64,000 nucleotides of DNA from Paenibacillus agricola. Lineage in GTDB: Bacteria; Bacillota; Bacilli; Paenibacillales; NBRC-103111. How positions within the stretch are numbered: the stretch's first letter is position 1; each line of letters starts with the position of its first letter. Positions 26,243-35,652 of this stretch are shown here, in pieces. The notes beneath the pieces were generated by a model. It made no database searches. It worked only from the letters and a program-made list of their open reading frames with translations, and was not told the origin of the DNA. Position numbers and translations under genes: made by a program. The stretch is taken from positions 246,623 to 310,622 of the forward strand of contig NZ_JAAOIW010000009.1 in the NCBI RefSeq assembly GCF_011440305.1. Reading direction: 5' to 3'.

Positions 26243-26929
26243 TTACCTCCCTACGTTAACGATCTTCCTTACCCAGGTTGGCTCACTCGTCGCCGCCCGT
26301 ACGAGGCAGTCCGCACAGTCTGAGAAGGGGAGCGGCTGAAACGGAGCGATGCGGGCTGAGGGTTCTGCCGTATATTTCAAAGTGGCAGCCACATCACGAA
26401 GTCCGGCCGGTCGTACAATAACCCAATCAAGGTCGCTCCGTTGCACCGCACGCTCGGCAATGGCCTTGTCCTTGATCGCCTTCGAGAAGATGCGCCGGTT
26501 AATGCGTATTGCCCACCGATTGACTGCGGAAAGTTCTTTCCCGTCGCTCAGACCAATGCCGCTCTGCATGACTAGGCGCTTAACTCCAGTACGCTGACAG
26601 GCCGCAAGGATATTCGGGATTCCCTCCGACATGACGGTACCTGGCGAGAAGTTTGCCGCAAGGATATTCGGGATTCCCTCGGACATGAAGGTACCCGGCG
26701 AGAAGTTTTTGGTTGGACCTATGCAACTGATTACCACATCTGTTCCGGCAATGGCTTTGGCCATACTCGACGCGTCGAATACATCCCCCTGCCGGGTACT
26801 GAGCCGCTCTGCGGGGGTGATGACTTCCGGCCGGCGAGCCACGGCTACAACCTCATGTCCCAATTCAAGAGCCCGCTCCATCACTTTCCTCCCAGTTGCC
26901 CCTGTTGCTCCAATAACCGCGATTTTCAT
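26243..26929 (-). CDS. NAD(P)-binding SDR/NmrA-like epimerase with internal tandem duplication
   Basis: The ATG at 26929 follows AAGGAGGAACATCTCA. The 228 residues start MKIAVIGATGATGRKVMERA, the GxxGxxG Rossmann motif of atypical SDRs, with AVARRPE downstream and WVIVRPAGLRD near the C terminus. Members reduce or bind NAD(P)H as redox sensors or flavin reductases. Residues 92-127 contain an 18-residue unit repeated exactly in length (NFSPGTFMSEGIPNILA / NFSPGTVMSEGIPNILA), an in-frame 54-bp duplication next to the cofactor site. It is divergent from a TetR gene with an inverted repeat between them. Confidence 0.9.
   Translation of the reverse strand: MKIAVIGATGATGRKVMERALELGHEVVAVARRPEVITPAERLSTRQGDVFDASSMAKAIAGTDVVISCIGPTKNFSPGTFMSEGIPNILAANFSPGTVMSEGIPNILAACQRTGVKRLVMQSGIGLSDGKELSAVNRWAIRINRRIFSKAIKDKAIAERAVQRSDLDWVIVRPAGLRDVAATLKYTAEPSARIAPFQPLPFSDCADCLVRAATSEPTWVRKIVNVGR
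26601..26708 (-). repeat. 54-bp in-frame tandem duplication inside the SDR gene
   Basis: Two adjacent 54-nt copies (26601-26654, 26655-26708) differ at only a few positions. They add 18 residues compared with a single-copy protein. Confidence 0.85.
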
Positions 26930-27022
26930 TGAGATGTTCCTCCTTCGATTGGTGATTATGTTTAACTCTATCCGCTTATGTGCACATAAAATACACATTA
27001 GTGTATTAAGAAGCAACTATGT

Positions 27023-27057
27023 ATAATTGTAAACAGAAATAGAAAGTCTACAATTAT
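27023..27057. promoter_or_regulatory. Candidate TetR operator in the SDR/TetR divergent promoter
   Basis: ATAATTGTA (27023-27031) and TACAATTAT (27049-27057) form a perfect 9-bp inverted repeat with a 17-nt gap. A further half-site ATAATTGTG lies at 27097-27105. Both divergent genes would be affected. Confidence 0.5.
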
Positions 27058-27137
27058 TAAAAAGGCAGGTTCCGTGCATTAGTTTACAAATCCTTTATAA
27101 TTGTGTATTTATTTTCAGAAAAGCTGGTGATTCTCAA

Positions 27138-27695
27138 GTGTCAAAGATCGATCGAAGGATACGCAAATCCCAAGAAGCAATAAAAATGGCTGTTATTAAA
27201 CTGATGAATGAAAAAAATTTTGATCAAATTACGATACAAGATATTTCCGACAGGGCAGATGTTAGCCGAAGAACCATCTATCTTCACTACATGGACAAAT
27301 TTGATCTTTTGGATAAGCTCATCGAAGAACATATTGACAAGCTGCTGGAACTCTGCGATTCGGCAGGCAATGACGCCGATTATATGGATGCGGTGTTGTT
27401 ATGGTTCGAGTATTTTGAGAGTCATTATTTATTCTTCTCCGCGATGCTAGCGAGTAAAGGGAGCTCTTTTTTCCGCAATCGATTCCTTGAGTTTTTCCTC
27501 CAAGAGTTAAAGAAAAAAGAGAACGATATGCCCGAAGGGAACAATCAAGGATTAACTGACGGTGAGGATGTTGATACTCAATTTTTAGGAGCGGCTATCG
27601 TAGGGGTAATGGAATGGTGGTTCAAGAATGGAAAGCCTTACCCACCTCACTTCATGGCACAACGAGTAGGGGCATTGTTAGAAAGGAATTTATAA
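27138..27695 (+). CDS. TetR/AcrR-family transcriptional regulator
   Basis: The protein has 185 residues with a GTG start. The N-terminal helix-turn-helix is FDQITIQDISDRADVSRRTI then YLHYMDKFDLLDKLI. The C-terminal ligand domain ends MEWWFKNGKPYPPHFMAQRV, the form seen in TetR_C members that regulate reductases in Bacilli. It is divergent from the SDR gene, so it probably represses that gene and itself. A hairpin terminator follows. Confidence 0.94.
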   Translation: MSKIDRRIRKSQEAIKMAVIKLMNEKNFDQITIQDISDRADVSRRTIYLHYMDKFDLLDKLIEEHIDKLLELCDSAGNDADYMDAVLLWFEYFESHYLFFSAMLASKGSSFFRNRFLEFFLQELKKKENDMPEGNNQGLTDGEDVDTQFLGAAIVGVMEWWFKNGKPYPPHFMAQRVGALLERNL

Positions 27696-27701
27696 TTGAT
27701 C

Positions 27702-27733
27702 TCACCTTTAAAGGTGATTCTCTCATTTTTACG
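27702..27733 (+). terminator. Terminator of the TetR gene
   Basis: TCACCTTTAAAGGTGA is a perfect 16-bp palindrome followed by TTCTCTCATTTTT, starting 7 nt after the stop. Confidence 0.55.
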
Positions 27734-28014
27734 ACTTAGTCAATTTATTTAGAATAGACAAGTTAAAGAACCGTAAAAAGGGATTTCCAAGTACACACTT
27801 ATTACACTATTCTCCCTCTATGAAGAGTAACTTTACTCATGAAATCTCGCTTATTCTTAGATATTCGATATTTTACAAACGGTGATGACAACGCTTTGAT
27901 GGAATCAAGTTGAAACTGAAGAAATAGTTGGGGCTAGAAAAAGCACAAAAGAACATTTCCTTAGCCACATCTCATAAGAAAATGGTTACTTAGGTAAAGT
28001 ATGGCTGCACTTAT

Positions 28015-28081
28015 CCCGGGTACTTACGCCTTTGGCGTATAACGCGATGATTTGCTCTTCAATACCGGTCACATCCATTCC
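28015..28081 (-). pseudogene. IS256-family transposase fragment
   Basis: The minus-strand frame reads GMDVTGIEEQIIALYAKGVS then TRD, a highly characteristic stretch of IS256 transposases. Nothing else of the element is recognisable. Confidence 0.6.
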
Positions 28082-28172
28082 GGTTATCCACTCGGATCAG
28101 TGCAGCCATGATTACCGCAGTTGCCGTTCTATACAAGAGGTTAAGCTTGAAATTGATCGTTTTATTCGCTAA

Positions 28173-28260
28173 AAGATGACCCCTGTTCAATACAGGAATC
28201 ATCTATTGTCCGCTTGATCAACGTCACTCTTTTTTTAAGTGTCCTTGACATGGGGTCCAG
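28173..28260 (+). pseudogene. IS3-family transposase C-terminal tail and IS end
   Basis: The frame KMTPVQYRNHLLSA and stop (28217) is the tail of an IS3/IS150 OrfB. It is followed by a stretch including AGTGTCCTTGACATGGGGTC, typical of the 3' region of this group. It abuts the 3' end of the minus-strand AKR gene. Confidence 0.7.
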
Positions 28261-28312
28261 ATTACTGCGTCTGCATTGCCCCCTTTTCTACTTTAAACCT
28301 CATTGCACACGA

Positions 28313-29293
28313 TTACTTAAAACCAATGATTGGGTGCGGTACATACGACTCTTCTAAAAACGCAATTTCTTCAGGTGTTAACTTAATTGAAAGAGCTGCT
28401 ACCGCATCTTCAAGATGAGATATCTTTGTAGCACCGATAATCGGAGCGGTTACCGGTTCTTTCTGCAGAACCCAAGCAAACGCAATTTGAGCCCGGGGGA
28501 CACCACGTTTCTCTGCGATTGCCGCAACCCGCTCTACCACCAATCGATCGGCATTTGCAGTCGGATCGTATTGGGTTTTCTGCACTTGATCGGTTTCGGA
28601 ACGATGTGTCGTTTCCTCCCAATCACGCGTTAATCTTCCTTTTGCAAGCGGGCTATACGGAATCACACCGATTTTTTCTTCCTTACAAAGCGGCAGCATC
28701 TCCCTCTCCTCCTCACGGTACATGAGGTTGAGATGATTCTGCATCGATACAAACCGGGTCCATCCATTTTTATCCGCTACATGTAACGCCTTCAGAAACT
28801 GCCATGCGTACATGGCAGAAGCGCCAATATACCTAGCTTTCCCCGCCTTCACAACATCATGAAGTGCTTCCATCGTTTCTTCGATTGGTGTTTGATAATC
28901 CCAGCGGTGGATTTGGTATAAATCCACATAATCGGTTCCCAGGCGTGTAAGGCTCTTATCAATTTCACTCATGATTGCCTTTCGGGAAAGCCCCGCACCA
29001 TTTGGACCTTGATGCATAAGCCCGTGAACCTTTGTCGCCAGGACAATTTCATCCCGATTTGCATAATCCTTTAGAGCCCGTCCGACAATTTCCTCACTGG
29101 TTCCGTCTGCATACACATTCGCCGTATCAAAAAAATTGATACCAAACTCAAGGGCTTTTTTAATAATAGGACGACTGCGATCCTCATCAAGCACCCATGG
29201 ATGATGCCACCTCTCTGCTACACCAAAGCTCATACAGCCAATACAAACCCGTGATACATCCAAACCGGTGTTTCCAAGTTTCACATATTCCAT
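28313..29293 (-). CDS. Aldo/keto reductase (copy 1 of a near-identical pair)
   Basis: The ATG at 29293 has GAGGAAC upstream; a GTG 15 bp earlier overlaps it. The protein has about 326 residues. The (beta/alpha)8 AKR fold is shown by the catalytic set D and Y in FFDTANVYADGTSEEIVGRA, K in LATKVHG and H in LYQIHRWD. The cofactor segment is VQKTQYDP..AIAEKRGVPRAQIAFAW and the end is APIIGATKISHLEDA. Members reduce aldehydes and ketones with NADPH. It is very similar to 55085-56065, and both copies end next to IS3 pieces. Confidence 0.94.
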   Translation of the reverse strand: MEYVKLGNTGLDVSRVCIGCMSFGVAERWHHPWVLDEDRSRPIIKKALEFGINFFDTANVYADGTSEEIVGRALKDYANRDEIVLATKVHGLMHQGPNGAGLSRKAIMSEIDKSLTRLGTDYVDLYQIHRWDYQTPIEETMEALHDVVKAGKARYIGASAMYAWQFLKALHVADKNGWTRFVSMQNHLNLMYREEEREMLPLCKEEKIGVIPYSPLAKGRLTRDWEETTHRSETDQVQKTQYDPTANADRLVVERVAAIAEKRGVPRAQIAFAWVLQKEPVTAPIIGATKISHLEDAVAALSIKLTPEEIAFLEESYVPHPIIGFK

Positions 29294-29428
29294 TTGATTG
29301 TTCCTCACTTTCGAATAATAGGGCTTCGTTCAACAAGAGCATTAAATATTAATTTTACGGTTACCGAGCCATTGATTGCCCGCTTGTTGTAAAGCCCATC
29401 ACACTCTCTAATGACGAGGGAAGGTGGT

Positions 29429-29481
29429 CTGATCTTAAACTGATCTTAAACTGCTCTTAAACTGCTCTTAAACTGCTCTTA
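29429..29481. repeat. 11-bp tandem repeat overlapping an AKR stop codon
   Basis: Units CTGATCTTAAA (x2) and CTGCTCTTAAA (x2), plus a partial fifth unit CTGCTCTTA that contains the stop codon of the downstream AKR gene (TTA at 29479-29481). Slippage could alter the 3' end. Confidence 0.85.
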
Positions 29482-30480
29482 ACTAAACTCTCGACGACGA
29501 GGTAATGAGAACCATAGCCCATCGAGCCACGCCAACTCCTCTTCCGTTAATTCATCCATGTCGGCAGCGCGCAGGCTAGCGTCCAATTGCTCTGGACGAC
29601 TTGCACCAATGATCGCAGAGGTGATTCCTGGTTGTTGTGTGACCCAACGTACGGCCGTCGTGACCGGATCAAAATTGTGCTCTCGGCACCAAGATTGGTA
29701 TCGTTCAACAGCGTCAAACGACGCCTCTTGCCAATAACGCTCCTGATACAATAAACCCGCATGGTTCCCGAGCCCAAAACGAGTCCCCTCTTGGACACTC
29801 GCGTTTCTCCCGTAACGGCCGGTCAACATGCCACCAGCGAGGGGGTTGTAACAAATAATTCCAACCCCCTCGTCAAGTGCCATCGGGACCAAGTCGTCCT
29901 CAATCATTCGAAACAAAAGGTTATAGCGCGGCTGAACACTAACCATACGGGCGTAATTTTTTCTGTCCGCAATTCCGTTTGCCTTCGCCACTTGCCAAGC
30001 ACGCCAATTCGATACGCCAATGTAACGCACTTTGCCTTGAGCAACGAGATCATCAAACGCGCGCAACGTTTCATCCATGGGTGTGCTTGGGTCGAATTGG
30101 TGGGTTTGATAGAGGTCGAGATAGTCCGTTTTTAGCCGGCGAAGACTGTCGTCTACGGCGGTCATGATGTGCTTCCGACTCAACCCCCTATCATTGGACC
30201 CAGGTCCCATCGCGCCAAAACACTTTGTTGTGAGAACCACTTTATCTCGTTTGCCCTGCAGCCATTCTCCGATAATTGACTCCGTTGCACCCGCGATTGC
30301 ATACGATGCCCGCCCAATTGGATACACATCGGCTGTGTCGATAAAATTCACACCTTCAGCAAAAGCTTTATCGAGAATCTCGAAAGAGGTCTTTTTGTCC
30401 GCCTGATTGCCGAACGTCATCGTTCCTAAACAAAGATTCGTCACTTGTAAACCCGTTCTTCCAAGTGAATGGATTTTCAT
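29479..30480 (-). CDS. Aldo/keto reductase, divergent to an AraC regulator
   Basis: The ATG at 30480 follows GAGGGGAATTGTG and gives 333 residues. Catalytic residues lie in FIDTADVYPIG (D, Y), TTKCFGAMGPG (K) and LYQTHQFDPSTPMDE (H). The C terminus has TSAIIGASRPEQLDASLRAA. It is a YghZ/Tas-like member that should reduce aldehydes with NADPH. A long conserved element (30549-30594) lies upstream and is shared with two other AKR genes. An 11-bp tandem repeat overlaps the stop. Confidence 0.94.
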   Translation of the reverse strand: MKIHSLGRTGLQVTNLCLGTMTFGNQADKKTSFEILDKAFAEGVNFIDTADVYPIGRASYAIAGATESIIGEWLQGKRDKVVLTTKCFGAMGPGSNDRGLSRKHIMTAVDDSLRRLKTDYLDLYQTHQFDPSTPMDETLRAFDDLVAQGKVRYIGVSNWRAWQVAKANGIADRKNYARMVSVQPRYNLLFRMIEDDLVPMALDEGVGIICYNPLAGGMLTGRYGRNASVQEGTRFGLGNHAGLLYQERYWQEASFDAVERYQSWCREHNFDPVTTAVRWVTQQPGITSAIIGASRPEQLDASLRAADMDELTEEELAWLDGLWFSLPRRREFS

Positions 30481-30548
30481 CACAATTCCCCTCTCTTACT
30501 TGTTATGTTAAGGCCGTAACCTTATTATGTAATAAATAAAAAAAGATC

Positions 30549-30594
30549 GGTATCCCAATTGTCTTAAATGATTGCCTAATTCTCTCACTCCCAC
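30549..30594 (-). promoter_or_regulatory. Conserved AKR-promoter element, site 1
   Basis: Reading toward the AKR gene: GTGGGAGTGAGAGAATTAGG, CAATCATTTAAGACAATTGG, GATACC. It lies about 70-115 bp upstream of the AKR ATG and between it and the AraC gene. It matches sites at 31756-31800 and 57567-57609 over about 43 bp, in the same orientation relative to the AKR gene. Confidence 0.8.
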
Positions 30595-30654
30595 TTACGT
30601 TACAGACGTACATGCCTTATAATTGAAAAAGGATACAACAACAAGGAGGAGCCT

Positions 30655-31572
30655 ATGAGTGAGGAAATACTAAAACAGCAGGTTGAGCTCGCCAAACTAA
30701 TTGAGCGTCATTCGGGTCTGGAGGGAGTTTACGAGACCGCTATCCCATCTTTATTTTTTATTCACCGCTCTAATGTGACCAGACCCGTCTACAGAGTTTA
30801 CAAGCCTTGCTTATGTTTCATAGCTCAAGGTCTAAAAGAGATATTATTGGCACAGGAGCGTTTTGAGTATGGCCCTGCCGACTACCTGATTTCATCCATG
30901 AACTTGCCGGTGATCGGCCGGGTCATAAAGGCTTCTTCCGACGCTCCGTATGTGAGTTTCAAACTTGAATTTACACAGAGTCAAATTTTAGAGGTTTTAA
31001 ATGACTCTGAGATTCAAATCACCCCGAAAGAAAACGCTAAGCGAGCTATGTATGTCGGACAGATCGAGTTACCTATACTGGATGCGATACTCAGATTAGC
31101 TCGTTTGCTGGAACAGCCCAAAGACATTCCGTACCTTGCTCCCATCTACACAAGGGAAATTCTATACAGGCTTCTGCAAGGGCAATATGGAGTTGCACTG
31201 GCACAAATCGCAATGGAAGGAAGCAGCACCTATCGAATCAGGGACGCTATCGAACAAATTACGAATAACTGTGAGAAGCCTTTGCGAATTGAAGAGCTTG
31301 CAGAAACGGCCAGTATGAGTATTTCTTCATTTCACAGACACTTCAAAGAGGTAGCCGCTATGAGCCCTATTCAGTTTCAAAAACAGCTGCGATTGCAGGA
31401 AGCTCGGCGCCTTTTACTAGCCGAGTCAGCAGATGCCGCTGATGTAGCATTCCGGGTAGGCTACGAAAGTGCATCCCAATTCAGCCGTGAATATTCTCGG
31501 ATGTTCGGTTCTCCTCCCAGAGCAGACATAAAGCGTCTCAAGGAAAAATATGACCATAACGTCCACGCGTGA
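30655..31572 (+). CDS. AraC-family regulator, YqhC-like
   Basis: The protein has 305 residues. The N-terminal AraC_N domain (FFIHRSNVTRPVYRVYKPCL; VSFKLEFTQSQILEVLND) is of the type that controls aldehyde reductases (E. coli YqhC/YqhD pair). The two helix-turn-helix motifs (about 205-300) are LRIEELAETASMSISSFHRH and AADVAFRVGYESASQFSREY. The ATG follows AAGGAGGAGCCT. It is divergent from one AKR and just upstream of another. The shared promoter element is its probable target, with an aldehyde or electrophile as the likely signal. Confidence 0.94.
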   Translation: MSEEILKQQVELAKLIERHSGLEGVYETAIPSLFFIHRSNVTRPVYRVYKPCLCFIAQGLKEILLAQERFEYGPADYLISSMNLPVIGRVIKASSDAPYVSFKLEFTQSQILEVLNDSEIQITPKENAKRAMYVGQIELPILDAILRLARLLEQPKDIPYLAPIYTREILYRLLQGQYGVALAQIAMEGSSTYRIRDAIEQITNNCEKPLRIEELAETASMSISSFHRHFKEVAAMSPIQFQKQLRLQEARRLLLAESADAADVAFRVGYESASQFSREYSRMFGSPPRADIKRLKEKYDHNVHA

Positions 31573-31755
31573 CCCTCTTGCCCAGAAGGGCTACAGAAAG
31601 CGCAAAAACATCTCCAACTAGACCATCCTCTGTTAAAATGGCTCTTAAGGTAGAGTGGTTGCACCTATGGATCTCCACATTGGCTTATGGCGGTCAACCC
31701 TCCCTTCTCCATCCCATATCATTCATTATCATGATATTTGTCTGTTACATAAGTG

Positions 31756-31800
31756 GTAGTGAGAGGATTAGGCAAACATTTGACACGAATGGGATAACGG
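31756..31800 (+). promoter_or_regulatory. Conserved AKR-promoter element, site 2
   Basis: GTAGTGAGAGGATTAGGCAA, ACATTTGACACGAATGGGAT, AACGG precedes the AKR gene at 31983 by about 180 bp and matches sites 1 and 3. It is the putative AraC-regulator box. Confidence 0.8.
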
Positions 31801-31964
31801 TCGCTTTGTCATCTGGTGCATAATAAGGATGGGATAAGCCGGAGAGAATACATTGCTATGAGCAACACTTGGAAATTTACATGCTGACCCTTATAAGCTT
31901 TTGGTCGGTACGTCACAATTCATAATCTCAGATTATGATGAATTCGATTTACAAATAATTTTAA

Positions 31965-32834
<870 letters not shown>

Positions 32835-32924
32835 CAATCGCTATTTCGAAAGACAACCGGCAGGTTCTGATTACGCAAAATGAACCGAGAAATAAATCAG
32901 TATTTTACAATTAGTCGTTAAATA

Positions 32925-32961
32925 AGGAGCAGATGCACTTAGGAAATCTGCTCCTATTTCG
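32925..32961 (+). terminator. Terminator of the AKR gene
   Basis: AGGAGCAGAT pairs with ATCTGCTCCT around an 11-nt loop, followed by ATTTCG. The T-run is short. Confidence 0.55.
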
Positions 32962-33029
32962 TTTACAGTACTACTGAGGACCCAGATCCTATCATGAAAA
33001 TAAGAGCGGGATGCTTTTAATCGGATCGG

Positions 33030-34619
33030 CTACCAGCCTATGGCACTTCCATCACTCCGAGGGTCAAAGCCCCCTTTAATAAGTCGGTTTTCGTCGATAC
33101 GAATGGCCTGGGCTTGCCCCATCGCGCCATCATATGCCTTTACAGTATGCACGCTGTGTCCGGCGTGCATCAAAGCATCCACTACACCCGGATCTATCCG
33201 GCTCTCCACCTTCAACTGCTTTGGTGTATCTCCCCAATTCGTTCCCCATACAAAGCGTGGCTCATTAATCGCCTGCTGCGGGTCCATCTGGTAATCGACC
33301 ATTCGCGTGAATATCGCGGTCTGCGTTTGCGGCTGTCCTTCGCCCCCCTGAGTACCATATAAAATACTAGGCTTGCCCTGCAGGCAGGCCATTGCTGGCA
33401 TCAAGGTGCTGAAAGTACGCTTGTTAGGCTTCAAAACATTCACATGCCCCGGGTCCAGTGAGAAATAGGAGCCTCTGTTTTGGAGCATAATACCCGTCTC
33501 ACCTGCAGTTACACCCGAGCCGAATGCGTAGAACAGGCTTTGGATAAACGAGACAGCGTTGCCCTCCTCATCGATGACAGCGGCATAAGCTGTATCATTT
33601 CCTTTGGGCTCGCTCTCTATCGAGCAGACCTGATCCATGCGAATGGAGGAAGCCAGCTTAGAGCCGTAGGTTTTGCTAAGCAGCCGCTCGAGTGGAACCG
33701 ACGCATGCTCGGGATCGGTCAAGAACCGGTTCCGGTCGCGAAAGCTTAATTTCAGGGCCTCGATCTGCAGGTGATAATATTCGAAGGAGCCGTGTATGAC
33801 GCGCTGTCCCAGATCAAACGGCTCCAGAATATTAAGCGCCATCAGACCGCTGAAGCCCTGCGAGTTCGGGGGCATCTGATAAACCTCGTAGCCCTTATAC
33901 GTGCTTGAAATCGGAGCTACCCAGTTGCCGTGGTGTCCGGCAAAATCGTCCTTGGTCAATAATCCCTTCGCTTCGCCCAGAAAAGCGGCAATTTCACCGG
34001 CAATCCTGCCTTTATAGAAGGCATCCCTGCCCTCACGGGCAATTTCCTTTAAGGTAGCGGCCAAATGGGTCTGGACGAATGACTCTCCGGGATTCGGCAG
34101 TTTACCTGATGGCAGGTAAATATCCGAGGTGTACGGCGTTTGTGCGAGCAGCTCATATTCGGTCACTGTATGCTCGATCTGGTTACGCGATAAAGGAAAG
34201 CCGTGCTCGGCATAAGAAATCGCCGCTTCTAGAATGTCCGCCATCGGCAATCTTCCATATTCTTTATGCACGGCATACCAGGTATCGATCATGCCGGGGA
34301 CTGTAATGGCGCTAAGGATTCCGCGCTTTGGAATCGAGGCCATTCCGTCAAAGGCATCGAGGCTGGCCTCGGCGCCTGATCGGCCGCTCCCGTTATAGGC
34401 TCTGACCTGGTTGTCCTGCCGATCATACAGCAGCCAAAAAGCATCGCCGCCGATTCCCGTCATATGCGGGTAAACAACCGCCAAAACGGAACTGACGGCA
34501 ATCGAAGCGTCGATAGCGCTGCCTCCCTTGGCCAATATACGCGCCCCGGCTGCAGTTGCCAAATGATGCGGGCTGACAACCATAGCCTTGGTGCCGGTAA
34601 TCGATTGTTGCTGGATCAA
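33030..34619 (-). CDS. Gamma-glutamyltransferase-family (Ntn-hydrolase) enzyme
   Basis: The protein has 529 residues and a TTG start behind GGTGGTGA. It lacks a signal peptide, so it is cytoplasmic. The autocleavage/nucleophile Thr lies in GNDTAYAAVIDEEGNAVS (T343). Substrate-site motifs are YPHMTGIGGDAFWLLYD, YNGSGR and FDPRSDGSAIGW. It has DTAY instead of the common TTHxxV, so it may be an acylase or gamma-glutamyl hydrolase branch. It is the last gene of a dipeptide-ABC operon and could cleave the imported compound inside the cell. Confidence 0.93.
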   Translation of the reverse strand: MIQQQSITGTKAMVVSPHHLATAAGARILAKGGSAIDASIAVSSVLAVVYPHMTGIGGDAFWLLYDRQDNQVRAYNGSGRSGAEASLDAFDGMASIPKRGILSAITVPGMIDTWYAVHKEYGRLPMADILEAAISYAEHGFPLSRNQIEHTVTEYELLAQTPYTSDIYLPSGKLPNPGESFVQTHLAATLKEIAREGRDAFYKGRIAGEIAAFLGEAKGLLTKDDFAGHHGNWVAPISSTYKGYEVYQMPPNSQGFSGLMALNILEPFDLGQRVIHGSFEYYHLQIEALKLSFRDRNRFLTDPEHASVPLERLLSKTYGSKLASSIRMDQVCSIESEPKGNDTAYAAVIDEEGNAVSFIQSLFYAFGSGVTAGETGIMLQNRGSYFSLDPGHVNVLKPNKRTFSTLMPAMACLQGKPSILYGTQGGEGQPQTQTAIFTRMVDYQMDPQQAINEPRFVWGTNWGDTPKQLKVESRIDPGVVDALMHAGHSVHTVKAYDGAMGQAQAIRIDENRLIKGGFDPRSDGSAIGW

Positions 34620-34689
34620 TGGATAGTCACCACCTGACGTGTTCGAGATTGTTGCAGGCTTGCTGCTTGCGGATCAGTCCATATCCGCT

Positions 34690-35652
34690 TTAGTACAGAT
34701 GGCAGGCAACATATTGCCCTGCTGCGATTGGTTTAAGCTCCGGTCTCTCTATCTTGCAAATGTCCATGCAGGCACGGCAGCGGGTATGAAAGGAGCAGCC
34801 GGAAGGCGGATTGGCCGGACTCGGGACATCACCTAAGAGGACAATACGTTCGCGGTTCAATCGTTTATCCGGATTGGGCACCGCAGATAACAACGCTTGT
34901 GTATAAGGATGTAGTGGATTGTCATACAAGGCATGCTTGGTCGACAGCTCCACAATACGGCCCAGGTACATGACGGCGATACGATCGCTAATATGCCGGA
35001 CTACCGACAGATCATGGGATATAAACATATAGGTTAGCTTGAATTGATCCTGAAGATCCCTCAGTAAATTAAGAATTTGTGATTGGATCGATACATCCAA
35101 TGCCGATACGGGCTCGTCGGCTACAATAAGCTTCGGATTCGTAATTAATGCACGGGCAATACCAATTCTCTGCCTCTGTCCCCCTGAGAATTCATGCGGA
35201 TAACGATGATAATGATAGTTAGACAAACCAACCACTTCCAGGATGTCCTTAACGCGATCTCTGCATTCGGCACCGGTTGCGATCCCATGCAGCTTTAAGG
35301 GCTCTTCCAGTGTATCGCCAATCGTCATACGTGGGTTCAATGAGGAGTACGGGTCCTGAAATACAATCTGCATATGACGCCTCATCGCCCTGAGCTCCTT
35401 GCCTTTCAGAGTCGAGAGATTCTGCCCTTGAAACATCACGACCCCACCGGTCGGATCTGTTAAATGAAGGATGGTCCGCCCTGTTGTCGATTTACCGCAG
35501 CCTGACTCGCCGACGATGCCGAGTGTTTCCCCGACTTGAATATCGAACGAAACCTCATCGACCGCTTTGACAAAGCTCTGCGGCTTACCGAATCCGCCTT
35601 TATGAATCGGAAAATACTTTTTCAGGCCTTTAACCTCAAGAAGTGTACTCAT
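34690..35652 (-). CDS. Dipeptide/oligopeptide ABC transporter ATP-binding protein (OppF/DppF type)
   Basis: The ATG at 35652 follows GAAGGAGGATCAACACT and gives 320 residues; an upstream extension in the same frame only overlaps the previous gene. Walker A is GESGCGKSTTGR, signature LSGG-type EFSGGQRQRIGIARAL, Walker B LIVADEPVSALD. The C-terminal oligo_HPY domain ends with a Cys-rich FeS-like motif (SGCSFHTRCRACMDIC) usual in this family. It overlaps the OppD-type gene by 17 bp. Confidence 0.95.
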   Translation of the reverse strand: MSTLLEVKGLKKYFPIHKGGFGKPQSFVKAVDEVSFDIQVGETLGIVGESGCGKSTTGRTILHLTDPTGGVVMFQGQNLSTLKGKELRAMRRHMQIVFQDPYSSLNPRMTIGDTLEEPLKLHGIATGAECRDRVKDILEVVGLSNYHYHRYPHEFSGGQRQRIGIARALITNPKLIVADEPVSALDVSIQSQILNLLRDLQDQFKLTYMFISHDLSVVRHISDRIAVMYLGRIVELSTKHALYDNPLHPYTQALLSAVPNPDKRLNRERIVLLGDVPSPANPPSGCSFHTRCRACMDICKIERPELKPIAAGQYVACHLY

